Part shown: positions 8,421 through 16,360 of the stretch, piece by piece
Numbering within the stretch: position 1 is the stretch's first letter
Layout of the letters: each line of letters opens with the position of its first letter
Assembly (NCBI RefSeq): GCF_005049045.1
Contig: NZ_SUPK01000001.1
Coordinates: 248,001 to 312,000, forward strand
Source: Cohnella pontilimi
GTDB taxonomy: Bacteria; Bacillota; Bacilli; Paenibacillales; Paenibacillaceae
Length of the DNA stretch: 64,000 nt
Reading direction: 5' to 3'
Notes under the pieces: generated by a model
Told to the model about the DNA's origin: nothing
Seen by the model: only the letters and a program-made list of their open reading frames with translations
The model's database searches: none
Translations under genes and position numbers: made by a program

Positions 8421-8875
8421 ATCGAATACCTTAATTTGGCAAACATTTGCAGATACTTTTCAAAACAAGACAGCAAGGCCATATAAGGCGGCTTCGGATT
8501 CAGTTCCGGCTTCTTCCGGCGAAGAACCGCTAACGCGGTATCACGGCTGTAACCGAATCTCTGCATGTAGAATGCAGTCAAAATAAAGCCCAGCCGATTA
8601 ATGCCCGCCGTGTCATGAACATACAAGGTGTTTCCATTGTCCAGTAATACATTCATCAGACGGGTCTTGTCAACGACCCAGTGTAAATCAGGAGCGGCTT
8701 TATCCAAAATAGGCGCCCACAACAACAATCGTCCGGTGACGTCAATTGGCGGTTGATCCGGCTCGGTGCGAAGGTTTAAGACGGCGTGAATATGCTCCGC
8801 GACAAATTGCCAGCCTCCACGGTCCAATTTTCCGCCCGCGTACAGGCGATTTGGAATGATCGTATAAATCGTCAT
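8417..8875 (-). CDS. Dual-specificity/tyrosine phosphatase-like protein with Cys-to-Asp catalytic loop
   Basis: A 152-residue protein with the small dual-specificity phosphatase layout: PNRLYAGGKLDRGGWQFV near the start, VLNLRTEPD, then a P-loop region YVHDTAGINRLG, then a C-terminal helix ending KPPYMALLSCFEKYL. Active enzymes carry HCxxGxxR, the Cys being the nucleophile. Here the codon is GAC, giving HDTAGINR. Gly and Arg are kept, so the pocket may still bind phosphate while catalysis by the usual route should fail. It lies 29 bases after the first APS-kinase-like gene and overlaps the CotS-like gene, indicating one operon. No GGAGG lies close to the ATG; coupling may help translation. 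Confidence 0.75.
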   Translation of the reverse strand: MTIYTIIPNRLYAGGKLDRGGWQFVAEHIHAVLNLRTEPDQPPIDVTGRLLLWAPILDKAAPDLHWVVDKTRLMNVLLDNGNTLYVHDTAGINRLGFILTAFYMQRFGYSRDTALAVLRRKKPELNPKPPYMALLSCFEKYLQMFAKLRYSI

Positions 8876-8904
8876 ATCCGGGCAGACTCCATTCCTATCC
8901 TCAT

Positions 8905-9444
8905 TTAATCCATCGTATGTTCCGTCATATTGTCCCGTTCGGCAATGTATCCTTGATCCATTAAGTATTGAATGACGGCTGAGGCGGACTCGGCCGGCGA
9001 GTATTGGTCGGTTGGAATGGTCATTTCCGGCAAGGCGGGCTCTTCATAGTAGTGAATCGTATCCGGATATCGCACGTATTTCGTTTTGTCATCCCGCTGC
9101 AGACGAGTTTCGAGAGAGCATTTTAAGTAGATTTCTACATACCGCTCGATCTGGGTTCGAGCCGCTACTCTCATCTGTTCGAATCTTCCGACGGAGGCGA
9201 TGAGGACGATAACCTTGTACTTCGACAATAATTTGGCAATAAAGATGAGGTTCGAACATTTTTGTTTTTGCCTGGTTGTCCAGTCTGGGCTGAGCTCCTT
9301 GGTCAGAGAACGGGGAAGCTCATCGCTGTCGAGACGTTCGACCGCATATCCCATCGCTTCCAGTTTCTCTGCGACGAGTCTGCTGACCGTTGATTTGCCC
9401 GAGTTCGGCAAACCGGTGAACCATACGACCATTCCCTGGTTCAT
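8905..9444 (-). CDS. APS-kinase-like P-loop kinase, paralogue 1
   Basis: A 179-residue protein with the adenylylsulfate kinase (CysC) fold: Walker A in WFTGLPNSGKST, LDSDELPRSL in place of the usual LDGDNxRxGL, then NLIFIAKLLSKYKVIVLIASVGRF, and VEIYLKCSLETRLQRD with the lid region. True CysC phosphorylates APS to PAPS. The APS-contacting segments (DGDNxR, SPYR, the FTGIDDPYE lid) are altered here, and no ATP sulfurylase or other sulfate gene is nearby, so the substrate may differ. Campylobacter Cj1415 is a precedent: an APS-kinase homologue that phosphorylates another nucleotide. A paralogue lies 86 bases upstream and a phosphatase-fold gene follows. Confidence 0.75.
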   Translation of the reverse strand: MNQGMVVWFTGLPNSGKSTVSRLVAEKLEAMGYAVERLDSDELPRSLTKELSPDWTTRQKQKCSNLIFIAKLLSKYKVIVLIASVGRFEQMRVAARTQIERYVEIYLKCSLETRLQRDDKTKYVRYPDTIHYYEEPALPEMTIPTDQYSPAESASAVIQYLMDQGYIAERDNMTEHTMD

Positions 9445-9530
9445 GAGTCCGCAACTCCTTTCACCAAAGTACTATAGTATACTCGGATGGAAGGAGAACG
9501 ATTGGACAGGTTGTCTAGATGAATGATGAT

Positions 9531-10046
9531 TTATTCACCGTTTTGCAGATAGCCGCGCTCAGTGAACAGGCGTAGGATGAGCTCTGTGGCTTCGGGAATG
9601 GGGACTCGACTCGTGTCGATGGCCAAATCGGGATTTTCAGGCTCTTCATAAACATGAAAATAATCGGGATGAGAGACATATTTGCCGGTAACGTCCCTTT
9701 GCAAACGGACTTCTAACGGGCACTTCAAGTAAATTTCCAAATAGTCGGAAACTTGGCTTCTCAGCAATTCCCTCCATTTGCTGAATCTCCCGACTGAGGA
9801 AATCAGGACGTAATAGCCGTTCTCCATCAACAGCTTCGAAAGGAAAATCAAATTTTCATTTTTCCGCTGCTGTCGTTCTTCCCAGCTGTGACCCTCCGGC
9901 TTGATGATGCCCATCGGCAATGTATCGCTGTCCAACCGGATCGCCTTGCAGCCCCTGTGTTGTAATAGTTTCTCTATTGATTTGGTCAGCGTTGTTTTGC
10001 CCGATTTCGAATGTCCGGTGAACCAAATGATGACCCCGTTCGGCAT
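9531..10046 (-). CDS. APS-kinase-like P-loop kinase, paralogue 2
   Basis: A 171-residue protein from an ATG at 10046, chosen because AGGAGA lies seven bases upstream; longer frames reach 10115 without such a site. It shares its layout with the next gene: Walker A WFTGHSKSGKTT, LDSDTLPMGI, NENLIFLSKLL, LISSVGRFSKWRE, LEIYLKCPLEVRLQRDVTGKYV and a YEEPENPDLAIDTS lid. Both paralogues share the non-canonical LDSD and SVGRF segments, so they probably share an altered substrate pocket. It is the first gene of the leftward cluster. Cytoplasmic. The true substrate is unknown. Confidence 0.75.
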   Translation of the reverse strand: MPNGVIIWFTGHSKSGKTTLTKSIEKLLQHRGCKAIRLDSDTLPMGIIKPEGHSWEERQQRKNENLIFLSKLLMENGYYVLISSVGRFSKWRELLRSQVSDYLEIYLKCPLEVRLQRDVTGKYVSHPDYFHVYEEPENPDLAIDTSRVPIPEATELILRLFTERGYLQNGE

Positions 10047-10145
10047 GTTCACATCTCCTCTCCGCGTATGAGCAGAATATGCTTCGTGGATTGTCAAGCT
10101 CCACTGGTTTATCATAAATAGACAGGCCGGTTGATGGGAGGATTG

Positions 10146-10526
10146 ATGAGCGTAATTGAACGATTAAAGGCTAGAGCGAAAGAAATCAAAAACAATATTT
10201 TTGTCTTGTTTTTGGCATACAAAGATCCCCGCGTTCCCTGGTATGCCAAGGTGTTCGGCGCGGCAGTCGTGGCCTACGCCTTCAGCCCGATCGATCTGAT
10301 CCCCGATTTCATTCCGTTACTCGGCTATTTGGACGATCTCATCTTGGTTCCGCTTGGCATTGCGCTGGCTTTAAAAATGATACCGGATCCCGTGTTGGCG
10401 GATTGCAAGGCGAAGGCGGAGGAAATACGAAAGAACGGGAAACCGAAGAATTGGACGATGGCCGTCATTTTTATATTGGTATGGGTTGCGCTCGCGATTT
10501 GGGCGGGGTGGCTCGTCTACAAGTAG
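10146..10526 (+). CDS. YkvA-family (DUF1232) membrane protein
   Basis: A 126-residue protein with the DUF1232 core: FGAAVVAYAFSPIDLIPDFIPLLGYLDDLILVPLGIALALKMIP, where SPIDLIPDxIPxLGxLDD is the family signature. A C-terminal membrane segment follows (MAVIFILVWVALAIWAGWLVY). The role is unknown; members are small membrane proteins found across bacteria. The ATG at 10146 follows GGGAGG by four bases; an ATG at 10134 is an alternative. Its last ten bases overlap the convergent MocR gene. Confidence 0.88.
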   Translation: MSVIERLKARAKEIKNNIFVLFLAYKDPRVPWYAKVFGAAVVAYAFSPIDLIPDFIPLLGYLDDLILVPLGIALALKMIPDPVLADCKAKAEEIRKNGKPKNWTMAVIFILVWVALAIWAGWLVYK

Positions 10527-11935
10527 TCCGTCCATTCGTGCACAAACCGGTGCAGTCTACCGATTCCCTCGTCAATTTCTTCATCACGGACATTTCCGTA
10601 GCCCAGCAAAATTTGATGGGTGCGGCGCCCTTTTACCAAACAATAGTCTTCTACACCATGAACCTTGACTCCATACTCCACAGACCGCAGCCAATCTATG
10701 TTATCGGGGGCAAGGGGGAATTCCACTTGGATATGCATCCCCGCTTCATCGCCTCGAATGACGGCATCATCGCCAAAATGACGCTTTAAAGCATCAATCA
10801 ACAAGGTGCGGCGATTACGGTAGATGGCTTTCATTTTATGGATATGACGATCCAATCGCCCATCCCGGATAAACCGGGCGAGGGCGATTTGGGGGACGGA
10901 GGGGGAACGGAGGTTCAGTTCTTCCCTTAATCGCACGAAATGGCTCACCAAGCGGCGAGGAAGGACCAGGAAGCCGATTCGCAGTCCAGGAGCAAGCGTC
11001 TTGCTGAACGTTCCTACATAAATGACCCGATCGGGATTTAACGTGTAAAGCGGAGGAATGGGTACGCCTTTCAAGCGGAAATCGCCATCATAATCGTCCT
11101 CAATGATATAGGAATCGGCTTTCTCAGCAAGCCTTACCGCATGCTGCCGGCGTTGGATCGGTAAAATGCTGCCGCTCGGAAAATGATGAGAAGGCGTGAG
11201 CAGCATCAAATGGCCGTCCTGAAAGCAGGAGATTTCGTGCAGTTTCATACCGGTCTCGTCGACATCTACCGGAGTAATTCGATAGTTTGTCTGTCTGAAT
11301 ATGTTGGATGTAAATTCAATCGTCGGATCCTCGAGATAGATGGCTGCAAATTCCGCACGCAGGGCTTTGGCGATCAACGAGAACCCTTCCGAAGAGCCGG
11401 ACACGATCATGATCTGTTCCGGAGAGCCGTACATCCCCCTCGTTCGATACAAATAAGCCGAAATTTCCGACCTCAGATCTTCCTCTCCGCGAATATCTCC
11501 ATAATCGAAAAGAACACTTGGACTATCCTCCGCCGCCGCTTTCCAATACTTGGCCCACTCTTTTTGGGGGAAACTCCGCAAATCAGGCGTACCGGTCAAG
11601 AACGGGATCGTATCCTCATGAACGAGCGGACTCGATTTCGCGACCCGATCGGAAGGCTTTGCTGCACCGTGATTGCCGGAAGCCATGGACAGGATCCCTT
11701 CCGCCACGAAAGTTCCAGAGCCGGTCTGTCCGATTAAATAACCTTCGGCGATCAATTGCTCATACGCGTCGATCGCGACGTTGCGCGCAATGCCGAATTC
11801 TTGTGCCAATTTCCGGGTAGGCGGAAGGCGCGTTCCTGTCACCAGCTCGCCGCTCTCAATTTTTTGCCGGATTTGACTGCAAAGCTGGGCCGTTACCGAC
11901 ATTTCCGATGATCGATCCACATAAATGCCGAACAT
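10517..11935 (-). CDS. MocR/PdxR-type regulator (GntR helix-turn-helix fused to aminotransferase domain)
   Basis: A 472-residue fusion. The N-terminal GntR-type winged helix (about 1-75) has LCSQIRQKIESGELVTGTRLPPTRKLAQEFGIARNVAIDAYEQL. The rest is a class I/II aminotransferase-like domain with the PLP-binding lysine in GTFSKTLAPGLRIGF. MocR proteins use the PLP domain to sense ligands; PdxR controls PLP synthesis, GabR controls GABA use. The ATG at 11935 is set by GGAGG six bases upstream. It is divergent from an aldo/keto reductase gene across about 107 bp, so that reductase is the likeliest target. Some aldo/keto reductases reduce pyridoxal, but this link is speculation. Confidence 0.88.
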   Translation of the reverse strand: MFGIYVDRSSEMSVTAQLCSQIRQKIESGELVTGTRLPPTRKLAQEFGIARNVAIDAYEQLIAEGYLIGQTGSGTFVAEGILSMASGNHGAAKPSDRVAKSSPLVHEDTIPFLTGTPDLRSFPQKEWAKYWKAAAEDSPSVLFDYGDIRGEEDLRSEISAYLYRTRGMYGSPEQIMIVSGSSEGFSLIAKALRAEFAAIYLEDPTIEFTSNIFRQTNYRITPVDVDETGMKLHEISCFQDGHLMLLTPSHHFPSGSILPIQRRQHAVRLAEKADSYIIEDDYDGDFRLKGVPIPPLYTLNPDRVIYVGTFSKTLAPGLRIGFLVLPRRLVSHFVRLREELNLRSPSVPQIALARFIRDGRLDRHIHKMKAIYRNRRTLLIDALKRHFGDDAVIRGDEAGMHIQVEFPLAPDNIDWLRSVEYGVKVHGVEDYCLVKGRRTHQILLGYGNVRDEEIDEGIGRLHRFVHEWTDYL

Positions 11936-12042
11936 GGCAAACCTCCGATTGGCTCCTAAAAATTCATGATAAGTGGCGCTAAAAGTAACCAATTTCTCTC
12001 ATTATAATAACTTTAAATCCAGTGAGGGAAGGGTGGTAAAAG

Positions 12043-13023
12043 ATGATGCAAAAAAGAAGGCTGGGGAAATCGGAAATCGAGGTGAGCCCGCTCGGATTCG
12101 GATGCTGGGCGATCGGCGGTCCGTTTTGGCTGGACGGATTACCGGATGGCTGGGGGGAGGTTGATGATCGCGAATCGATTCGTGCGATCGAACGAGCTTT
12201 GACGCTCGGCATTCAGTTCTTCGACACGGCGGATGTATACGGCACCGGGCATAGCGAAGAGGTGCTCGGGCAAGCTTTGAAGGGACGCCGGCATGAGGCG
12301 GTCATCGCCACCAAATTCGGTTTCACTTACGATACGGCTAGCCGCAACGTTTTCACGAAAGTGGACGTGACACCGAGTTACATCCGATCCGCTTGCGAAG
12401 CTTCGCTGAAACGGCTGGCAACTGATTATATCGACTTATACCAAATCCACGCCGGAGGCGTTCCGTTCGAGCAGCTTGATTCTGTAATCGATACGCTGGA
12501 ACAACTGGAACGGAAAGGGTGGATTCGCGCATACGGCTGGAGCACGGACGATACGGAGCGGGCTGAAGCATTCGCCAAGCGCTCTTCTGCAGCATCCATC
12601 CAGCATCCCTTTAACGTGCTGATCGGGGAATCCGATATGGTGGATTTGTGCGAGAAGTATAAGTTGAGCAGCGTGAATAATTCCCCTCTTGCTATGGGAC
12701 TGTTGAGCGGCAAGTTTAATCCAGCGACCCAACTGCCGGCTGATGACGTGCGGGGGAGCCGGCACGAATGGGTTCTCTATTTTCAGAACGGCAAGCCGAA
12801 AGCCGAATATTTGGCTATGCTGGAGTCCTTGCGCGAAATATTGACGTCCGGTCAACGAAGCTTGGTCCAGGGTGCGCTTGCTTGGATTTGGGGCAAAAGC
12901 GGCTGTACGATCCCGATTCCCGGCTTAAAAACCGTCAAACAGGTGGAAGAAGCGGCGAAGGCGATGGAATTCGGACCGCTTACTCCGGCGCAGTTGAAAG
13001 AAATCGACGAAATTCGGCGATAA
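12043..13023 (+). CDS. Aldo/keto reductase
   Basis: A 326-residue NADPH-dependent TIM-barrel oxidoreductase. It shows the LGFGCWAIGG start, the catalytic Asp and Tyr in FFDTADVYGTGHSEEVLG, Lys in VIATKFGF, His in YQIHAGG, and a nucleotide-binding C-terminus (IPIPGLKTVKQVEEAAKAM). It reduces aldehydes or ketones; the substrate is unknown. ATG is doubled at 12043 and 12046. A TATAAT-like element lies near 12003. The divergent MocR regulator is the probable controller. Confidence 0.9.
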   Translation: MMQKRRLGKSEIEVSPLGFGCWAIGGPFWLDGLPDGWGEVDDRESIRAIERALTLGIQFFDTADVYGTGHSEEVLGQALKGRRHEAVIATKFGFTYDTASRNVFTKVDVTPSYIRSACEASLKRLATDYIDLYQIHAGGVPFEQLDSVIDTLEQLERKGWIRAYGWSTDDTERAEAFAKRSSAASIQHPFNVLIGESDMVDLCEKYKLSSVNNSPLAMGLLSGKFNPATQLPADDVRGSRHEWVLYFQNGKPKAEYLAMLESLREILTSGQRSLVQGALAWIWGKSGCTIPIPGLKTVKQVEEAAKAMEFGPLTPAQLKEIDEIRR

Positions 13024-13042
13024 ATTTGTGTGTAATAAAGCA

Positions 13043-13071
13043 TTGACTTAATTAAGAAAATCCTTTATTGT
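13043..13071 (+). promoter_or_regulatory. Sigma-A-like promoter for the ArsR-AHSA1-VOC operon
   Basis: TTGACT (13043-13048) and TATTGT (13066-13071) with a 17-base spacer, about 90 bases before the ArsR start. The -10 is weak. No obvious dyad was found next to it, although the ArsR protein would be expected to act here. Confidence 0.4.
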
Positions 13072-13158
13072 GAAATCAACGATCCAAACGATACGGCAAA
13101 AGAAACGACAGCGCATGGGATCACATGAACACCGAAAGGAGAGGAAAGCACGAGCTGT

Positions 13159-13515
13159 ATGCCTAACGATATATTTTCCGCACTCGCCGATCCGACCCGC
13201 CGCAAAATCATGGAGATGCTTGCCGACCATGACGAGTTTCCCGCATCTGAGATCCACAACCGGTTCGAAGTCAGTCCGCAGGCGATCTCCCAACACTTGA
13301 AGATTCTCCGCGAGGCGAATTTGGTACATGTGGAAAAAAGGGCGCAGCAACGGATTTATCGGATCAATACGGAGACGATGATGGATTTGGAAGAATGGAC
13401 CAAGAACATGAGACAGCGGTGGAGCAGACGACTGGATAAGCTGGAAGCAGTCTTGAAGGCTGAAATGCAGAATAAAGCCGCTGCGCAAACCGGGCAGGAG
13501 GAAACCGAATCATGA
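13159..13515 (+). CDS. ArsR-family transcriptional regulator
   Basis: A 118-residue winged-helix protein starting MPNDIFSALADPTRRKIMEML, with the recognition region VSPQAISQHLKILREANLVHVEKRAQQRIYRI. No Cys is present, so the classic metal-sensing sites are absent. This subfamily is commonly encoded just before AHSA1 (SRPBCC) genes, as here, where the next ATG overlaps the stop as ATGA. It likely represses its own operon. The regulated signal is unknown. Confidence 0.9.
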   Translation: MPNDIFSALADPTRRKIMEMLADHDEFPASEIHNRFEVSPQAISQHLKILREANLVHVEKRAQQRIYRINTETMMDLEEWTKNMRQRWSRRLDKLEAVLKAEMQNKAAAQTGQEETES

Positions 13516-14018
13516 ACCCGAACGCGAACAAACAGGACCTCGTCATCACCCGCGTTTTCGACATCCCGGTCGAGATGGTCTGGCAAGGCTGGACCAATCC
13601 GAAGCTGGTGACGCTTTGGTGGGGGCCGGCGAATTATACTTCCCCGCGATGCGAAATCGACTTGCGCGAAGGCGGCCGATACTTGTTCTGTATGCGAGCG
13701 CCGGAGGAACAGGGCGGCCAGGATTTTTTTTCCACAGGCGTTTATACCAAAATTGTTCCTCTGGAGCGTCTGGAGTTTACACAACGTCTGTCCGACAAGG
13801 ATGGGAATCCGATCCATCCTTCACAAGCGGGCATGCCGCCGGATTTCCCGGAGGAAGTGAAGTTCGAAATCGAATTCAAAGCGGTCGGCAGCAACAGGAC
13901 CGAACTGAAGATAACGGAACATGGCTGGACGCCGGGACAAATGTCCAAATATGCCGAAATCGGCATGAATCAATCGCTTGATAAGTTTACGGCAAAAATC
14001 CAAATAAAAGGAGACTGA
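13512..14018 (+). CDS. AHSA1/SRPBCC domain protein
   Basis: A 168-residue START-like fold protein: ITRVFDIPVEMVWQGWTNPKLVTLWWGP at the start, then LREGGRYLF, and ELKITEHGWTPGQMSKYAEIGMNQSLDKF at the end, all typical of the activator-of-Hsp90 homologue family. The fold makes a hydrophobic ligand cavity; bacterial members have no settled function. It is translationally coupled to the ArsR gene and followed after three bases by a VOC gene, a common three-gene unit. Cytoplasmic. Confidence 0.9.
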   Translation: MNPNANKQDLVITRVFDIPVEMVWQGWTNPKLVTLWWGPANYTSPRCEIDLREGGRYLFCMRAPEEQGGQDFFSTGVYTKIVPLERLEFTQRLSDKDGNPIHPSQAGMPPDFPEEVKFEIEFKAVGSNRTELKITEHGWTPGQMSKYAEIGMNQSLDKFTAKIQIKGD

Positions 14019-14021
14019 AAA

Positions 14022-14516
14022 ATGAAGAAGGTTCAGAAAATCACCCCTTATCTGTGGTTTATCGATCAAGCGGAAGAGGCCATTAACCTGTATGTATCGG
14101 TTTTCAATGATTCGAAAATCGTGAGCGTGACCCGCTTTGGGGAACAAGGGCCTGGACCGGCCGGACAGCTGATGTCCGCGACGTTCGAACTGGAAGGCCA
14201 ACCGTTCATGGCCTTGAACGGCGGCCCTCAATTTAAGTTCAACGAGGCGATTTCATTCTTCGTCAGCTGTGAGACGCAGCAGGAAGTCGACGAGCTGTGG
14301 ACGAAGCTGACCGCAGACGGCGGGGAAGAAGGAAGATGCGGCTGGCTTAAAGACAAATTCGGCGTCTCGTGGCAAATCGTTCCGACCGTTCTAAATGAGT
14401 TGATGCAGGACCAAGATGCCGAGAAATCGAACCGCGTCATGCAGGCGATGTTCACCATGAACAAGCTGGACATTGAAAGATTAAAACAAGCTGCCTATCA
14501 AACCGCGGCAAATTGA
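14022..14516 (+). CDS. PhnB-like VOC superfamily protein
   Basis: A 164-residue protein starting KITPYLWFIDQAEEAINLYVSVFNDSKI, with FMALNGGPQFKFNEAISFFVSCETQQEVDELWTKL and GWLKDKFGVSWQIVPTVL. This is the pattern of the PhnB-type vicinal-oxygen-chelate family (often labelled 3-demethylubiquinone methyltransferase). The enzymatic role is generally unknown. AAAGGAG precedes the ATG. It closes the ArsR-AHSA1-VOC operon, and a terminator follows directly. Confidence 0.9.
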   Translation: MKKVQKITPYLWFIDQAEEAINLYVSVFNDSKIVSVTRFGEQGPGPAGQLMSATFELEGQPFMALNGGPQFKFNEAISFFVSCETQQEVDELWTKLTADGGEEGRCGWLKDKFGVSWQIVPTVLNELMQDQDAEKSNRVMQAMFTMNKLDIERLKQAAYQTAAN

Positions 14517-14520
14517 ACGA

Positions 14521-14552
14521 AAAGGGCTGTCCCATGGGGCAGCCCTTTCTTG
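14521..14552 (+). terminator. Terminator after the VOC gene
   Basis: AAAGGGCTG pairs with CAGCCCTTT around an inner CCC-AT-GGG stem, followed by CTTGCG. It lies between convergent genes and can serve the exporter gene on the other strand, where the run AAAGGG gives a U-rich end. Confidence 0.75.
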
Positions 14553-14561
14553 CGAGCACAT

Positions 14562-16304
14562 CTACGTTTGATATTCGAACTGCTTGGCGTATAGGTTCGC
14601 GTACGTACCATCGCGTGCCAGCAAGGTGTGGTGTGTCCCTTGTTCAACGATTCCGTCTTCCGTCAGGACGAGAATTCTTTGCGCGCTGCGGATTGTAGAA
14701 AGCCGATGTGCGATCACGATCGTCGTTCGTCCCTCAGCCAATTTATCCAACGATTCTTTCACAATACTTTCACTCTCGTTATCCAGCGCACTTGTCGCTT
14801 CGTCCAAGAGGAGAACCGGCGGATTTTTCAGGAACAGGCGAGCGATGCTAAGCCGCTGCTTCTGGCCGCCGGAGAGTCTGACACCGCGTTGTCCAATTTC
14901 AGAATGATAGCCGAACGGCAAGCTCATGATGAATTCATGGGCGTTCGCGTGCTTGGCGGCTTCGATAATTTCCTCTTCGCTGGCCTCCGGCTTCCCGTAA
15001 CGGATGTTATCCAGAACGGTCCCGTCAAACAGGTAAACGTCCTGCTGTACGAGTCCGACGTTGCTTCGCAACGATGTGAGCTCGAGATCGCGGACGTTGA
15101 CGCCATCCAGCAGCACTTCTCCGTCCGACACATCATAAAAACGGGGGATGAGCGAGCACAAGGTCGTTTTTCCCGCGCCGGACGGACCCACGATGGCGAT
15201 AAACTCTCCCGGCTGCACGCGAAACGACAAGTTGGAGAGCACATCATTCGAACGGTCCCCATAACGAAAAGTAACTTGCCTGAACTCGATTGCTCCCCGC
15301 ACTTCCGGCAAGACGATCGCTTCCGGCTTGTTCTCTATGGTCGGCTTCAGATTCATGATTTCCATGAAGCGCTGGAATCCGGTAATCCCTTCTTGCAGCT
15401 GTGTGCTCATATGTGCCAGCTTTTGGATGGGCTCGATCATGAAACCGATATACAGCAGAAAGGTAATCAAATCTGCTAAATCCAACTGCTGATGGACGAT
15501 ATTAACGCTGCCATAGAACACAACCGTTAGCGTAATCAGCTGCAGCAAAGTCTCGAACACATTGTAAAAAACAGCTTCCGTCTTATACGTATGAATACGG
15601 CTGTCCAGAAACCGTTGGTTCTCCCGGTTAAACTTCTCCATCTCCGTGCGTTCACCCGCGAACGATTGAACGACACGAATGCCTGCGAGACTGTCTTCCA
15701 CCTGTGCGTTGACGTCCCCGATCCGCTCTTTGTTTCGCCGCAAAGCTTTGTTCAGCCTTTTATTGAAATAGAAGGCCAAGCAGCCCAATATCGGAAAAAA
15801 GCAAAATACGGCAATCGTCAGCGGCGCATTAATGGAATACAAAATGAAGAAAGAGCCGATCAGGCGAACCAAGGATTTGATATAATCCTCCGGACCGTGA
15901 TGGTACAACTCGGACAGCAAGTGCAGATCGTTCGTGATCCGGGACATGAGTTGCCCCGTCTTCTGCTTATCGTAGAAGTCGAAGGACAGCATCTGCAGGT
16001 GAGAGAACAGCTCGGCGCGCAAATCGCTTTCCATGCGGGCGCCGATTTCATGACCCTTGTAGTCCATGAAGTAATAGGCGGCATTTTGAATCACGACGAG
16101 CAGAAGCGCCAGCCCGCCGATCTCGTACACTTTGCTCAGGGCCTGGGTCAAGTCACCCGCCAGCACATCTTTCGTGATATATCTTACGAGCAGCGGGAAT
16201 ACGAGGGCCGCAGCGGTGGCAATGAAAGCGCAAGCCAATGTCGCGATAAAAACGGCGAGATAAGGTTTGTAATAGGAGAAAAATTTTTTTACCGGAAATG
16301 ACAT
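14562..16304 (-). CDS. ABC exporter, fused membrane and ATPase domains
   Basis: A 580-residue half-transporter of the MsbA/multidrug type, probably acting as a dimer. Six membrane segments fill about residues 1-310. The ATPase domain has Walker A GPSGAGKTT, signature LSGGQKQR, Walker B VLLLDEATSALD and the H-loop in IVIAHRLST. It exports a lipid or drug; the substrate is unknown. The ATG at 16304 is chosen because AAAGGGG lies six bases upstream; the longer frame to 16349 has no such site. That ribosome binding site lies inside a hairpin preceded by a 19-codon leader ORF, suggesting induction by translational attenuation, as for some antibiotic-induced exporters. Confidence 0.93.
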   Translation of the reverse strand: MSFPVKKFFSYYKPYLAVFIATLACAFIATAAALVFPLLVRYITKDVLAGDLTQALSKVYEIGGLALLLVVIQNAAYYFMDYKGHEIGARMESDLRAELFSHLQMLSFDFYDKQKTGQLMSRITNDLHLLSELYHHGPEDYIKSLVRLIGSFFILYSINAPLTIAVFCFFPILGCLAFYFNKRLNKALRRNKERIGDVNAQVEDSLAGIRVVQSFAGERTEMEKFNRENQRFLDSRIHTYKTEAVFYNVFETLLQLITLTVVFYGSVNIVHQQLDLADLITFLLYIGFMIEPIQKLAHMSTQLQEGITGFQRFMEIMNLKPTIENKPEAIVLPEVRGAIEFRQVTFRYGDRSNDVLSNLSFRVQPGEFIAIVGPSGAGKTTLCSLIPRFYDVSDGEVLLDGVNVRDLELTSLRSNVGLVQQDVYLFDGTVLDNIRYGKPEASEEEIIEAAKHANAHEFIMSLPFGYHSEIGQRGVRLSGGQKQRLSIARLFLKNPPVLLLDEATSALDNESESIVKESLDKLAEGRTTIVIAHRLSTIRSAQRILVLTEDGIVEQGTHHTLLARDGTYANLYAKQFEYQT

Positions 16305-16310
16305 AAGATA

Positions 16311-16343
16311 CCCCTTTATGTGTTTAGTAACACCTATAAGGGG
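16311..16343 (-). promoter_or_regulatory. Hairpin sequestering the ABC exporter ribosome binding site
   Basis: In the leftward mRNA, CCCCUUAU pairs with AUAAAGGGG (one bulge) and GUGUU pairs with AACAC around an ACUA loop. The 3' arm contains the exporter's AAAGGGG binding site, so the folded form should block translation. The leader ORF ends 18 bases upstream. Pairing was drawn by hand. Confidence 0.55.
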
Positions 16344-16360
16344 GCACACCGTTTACAGTT

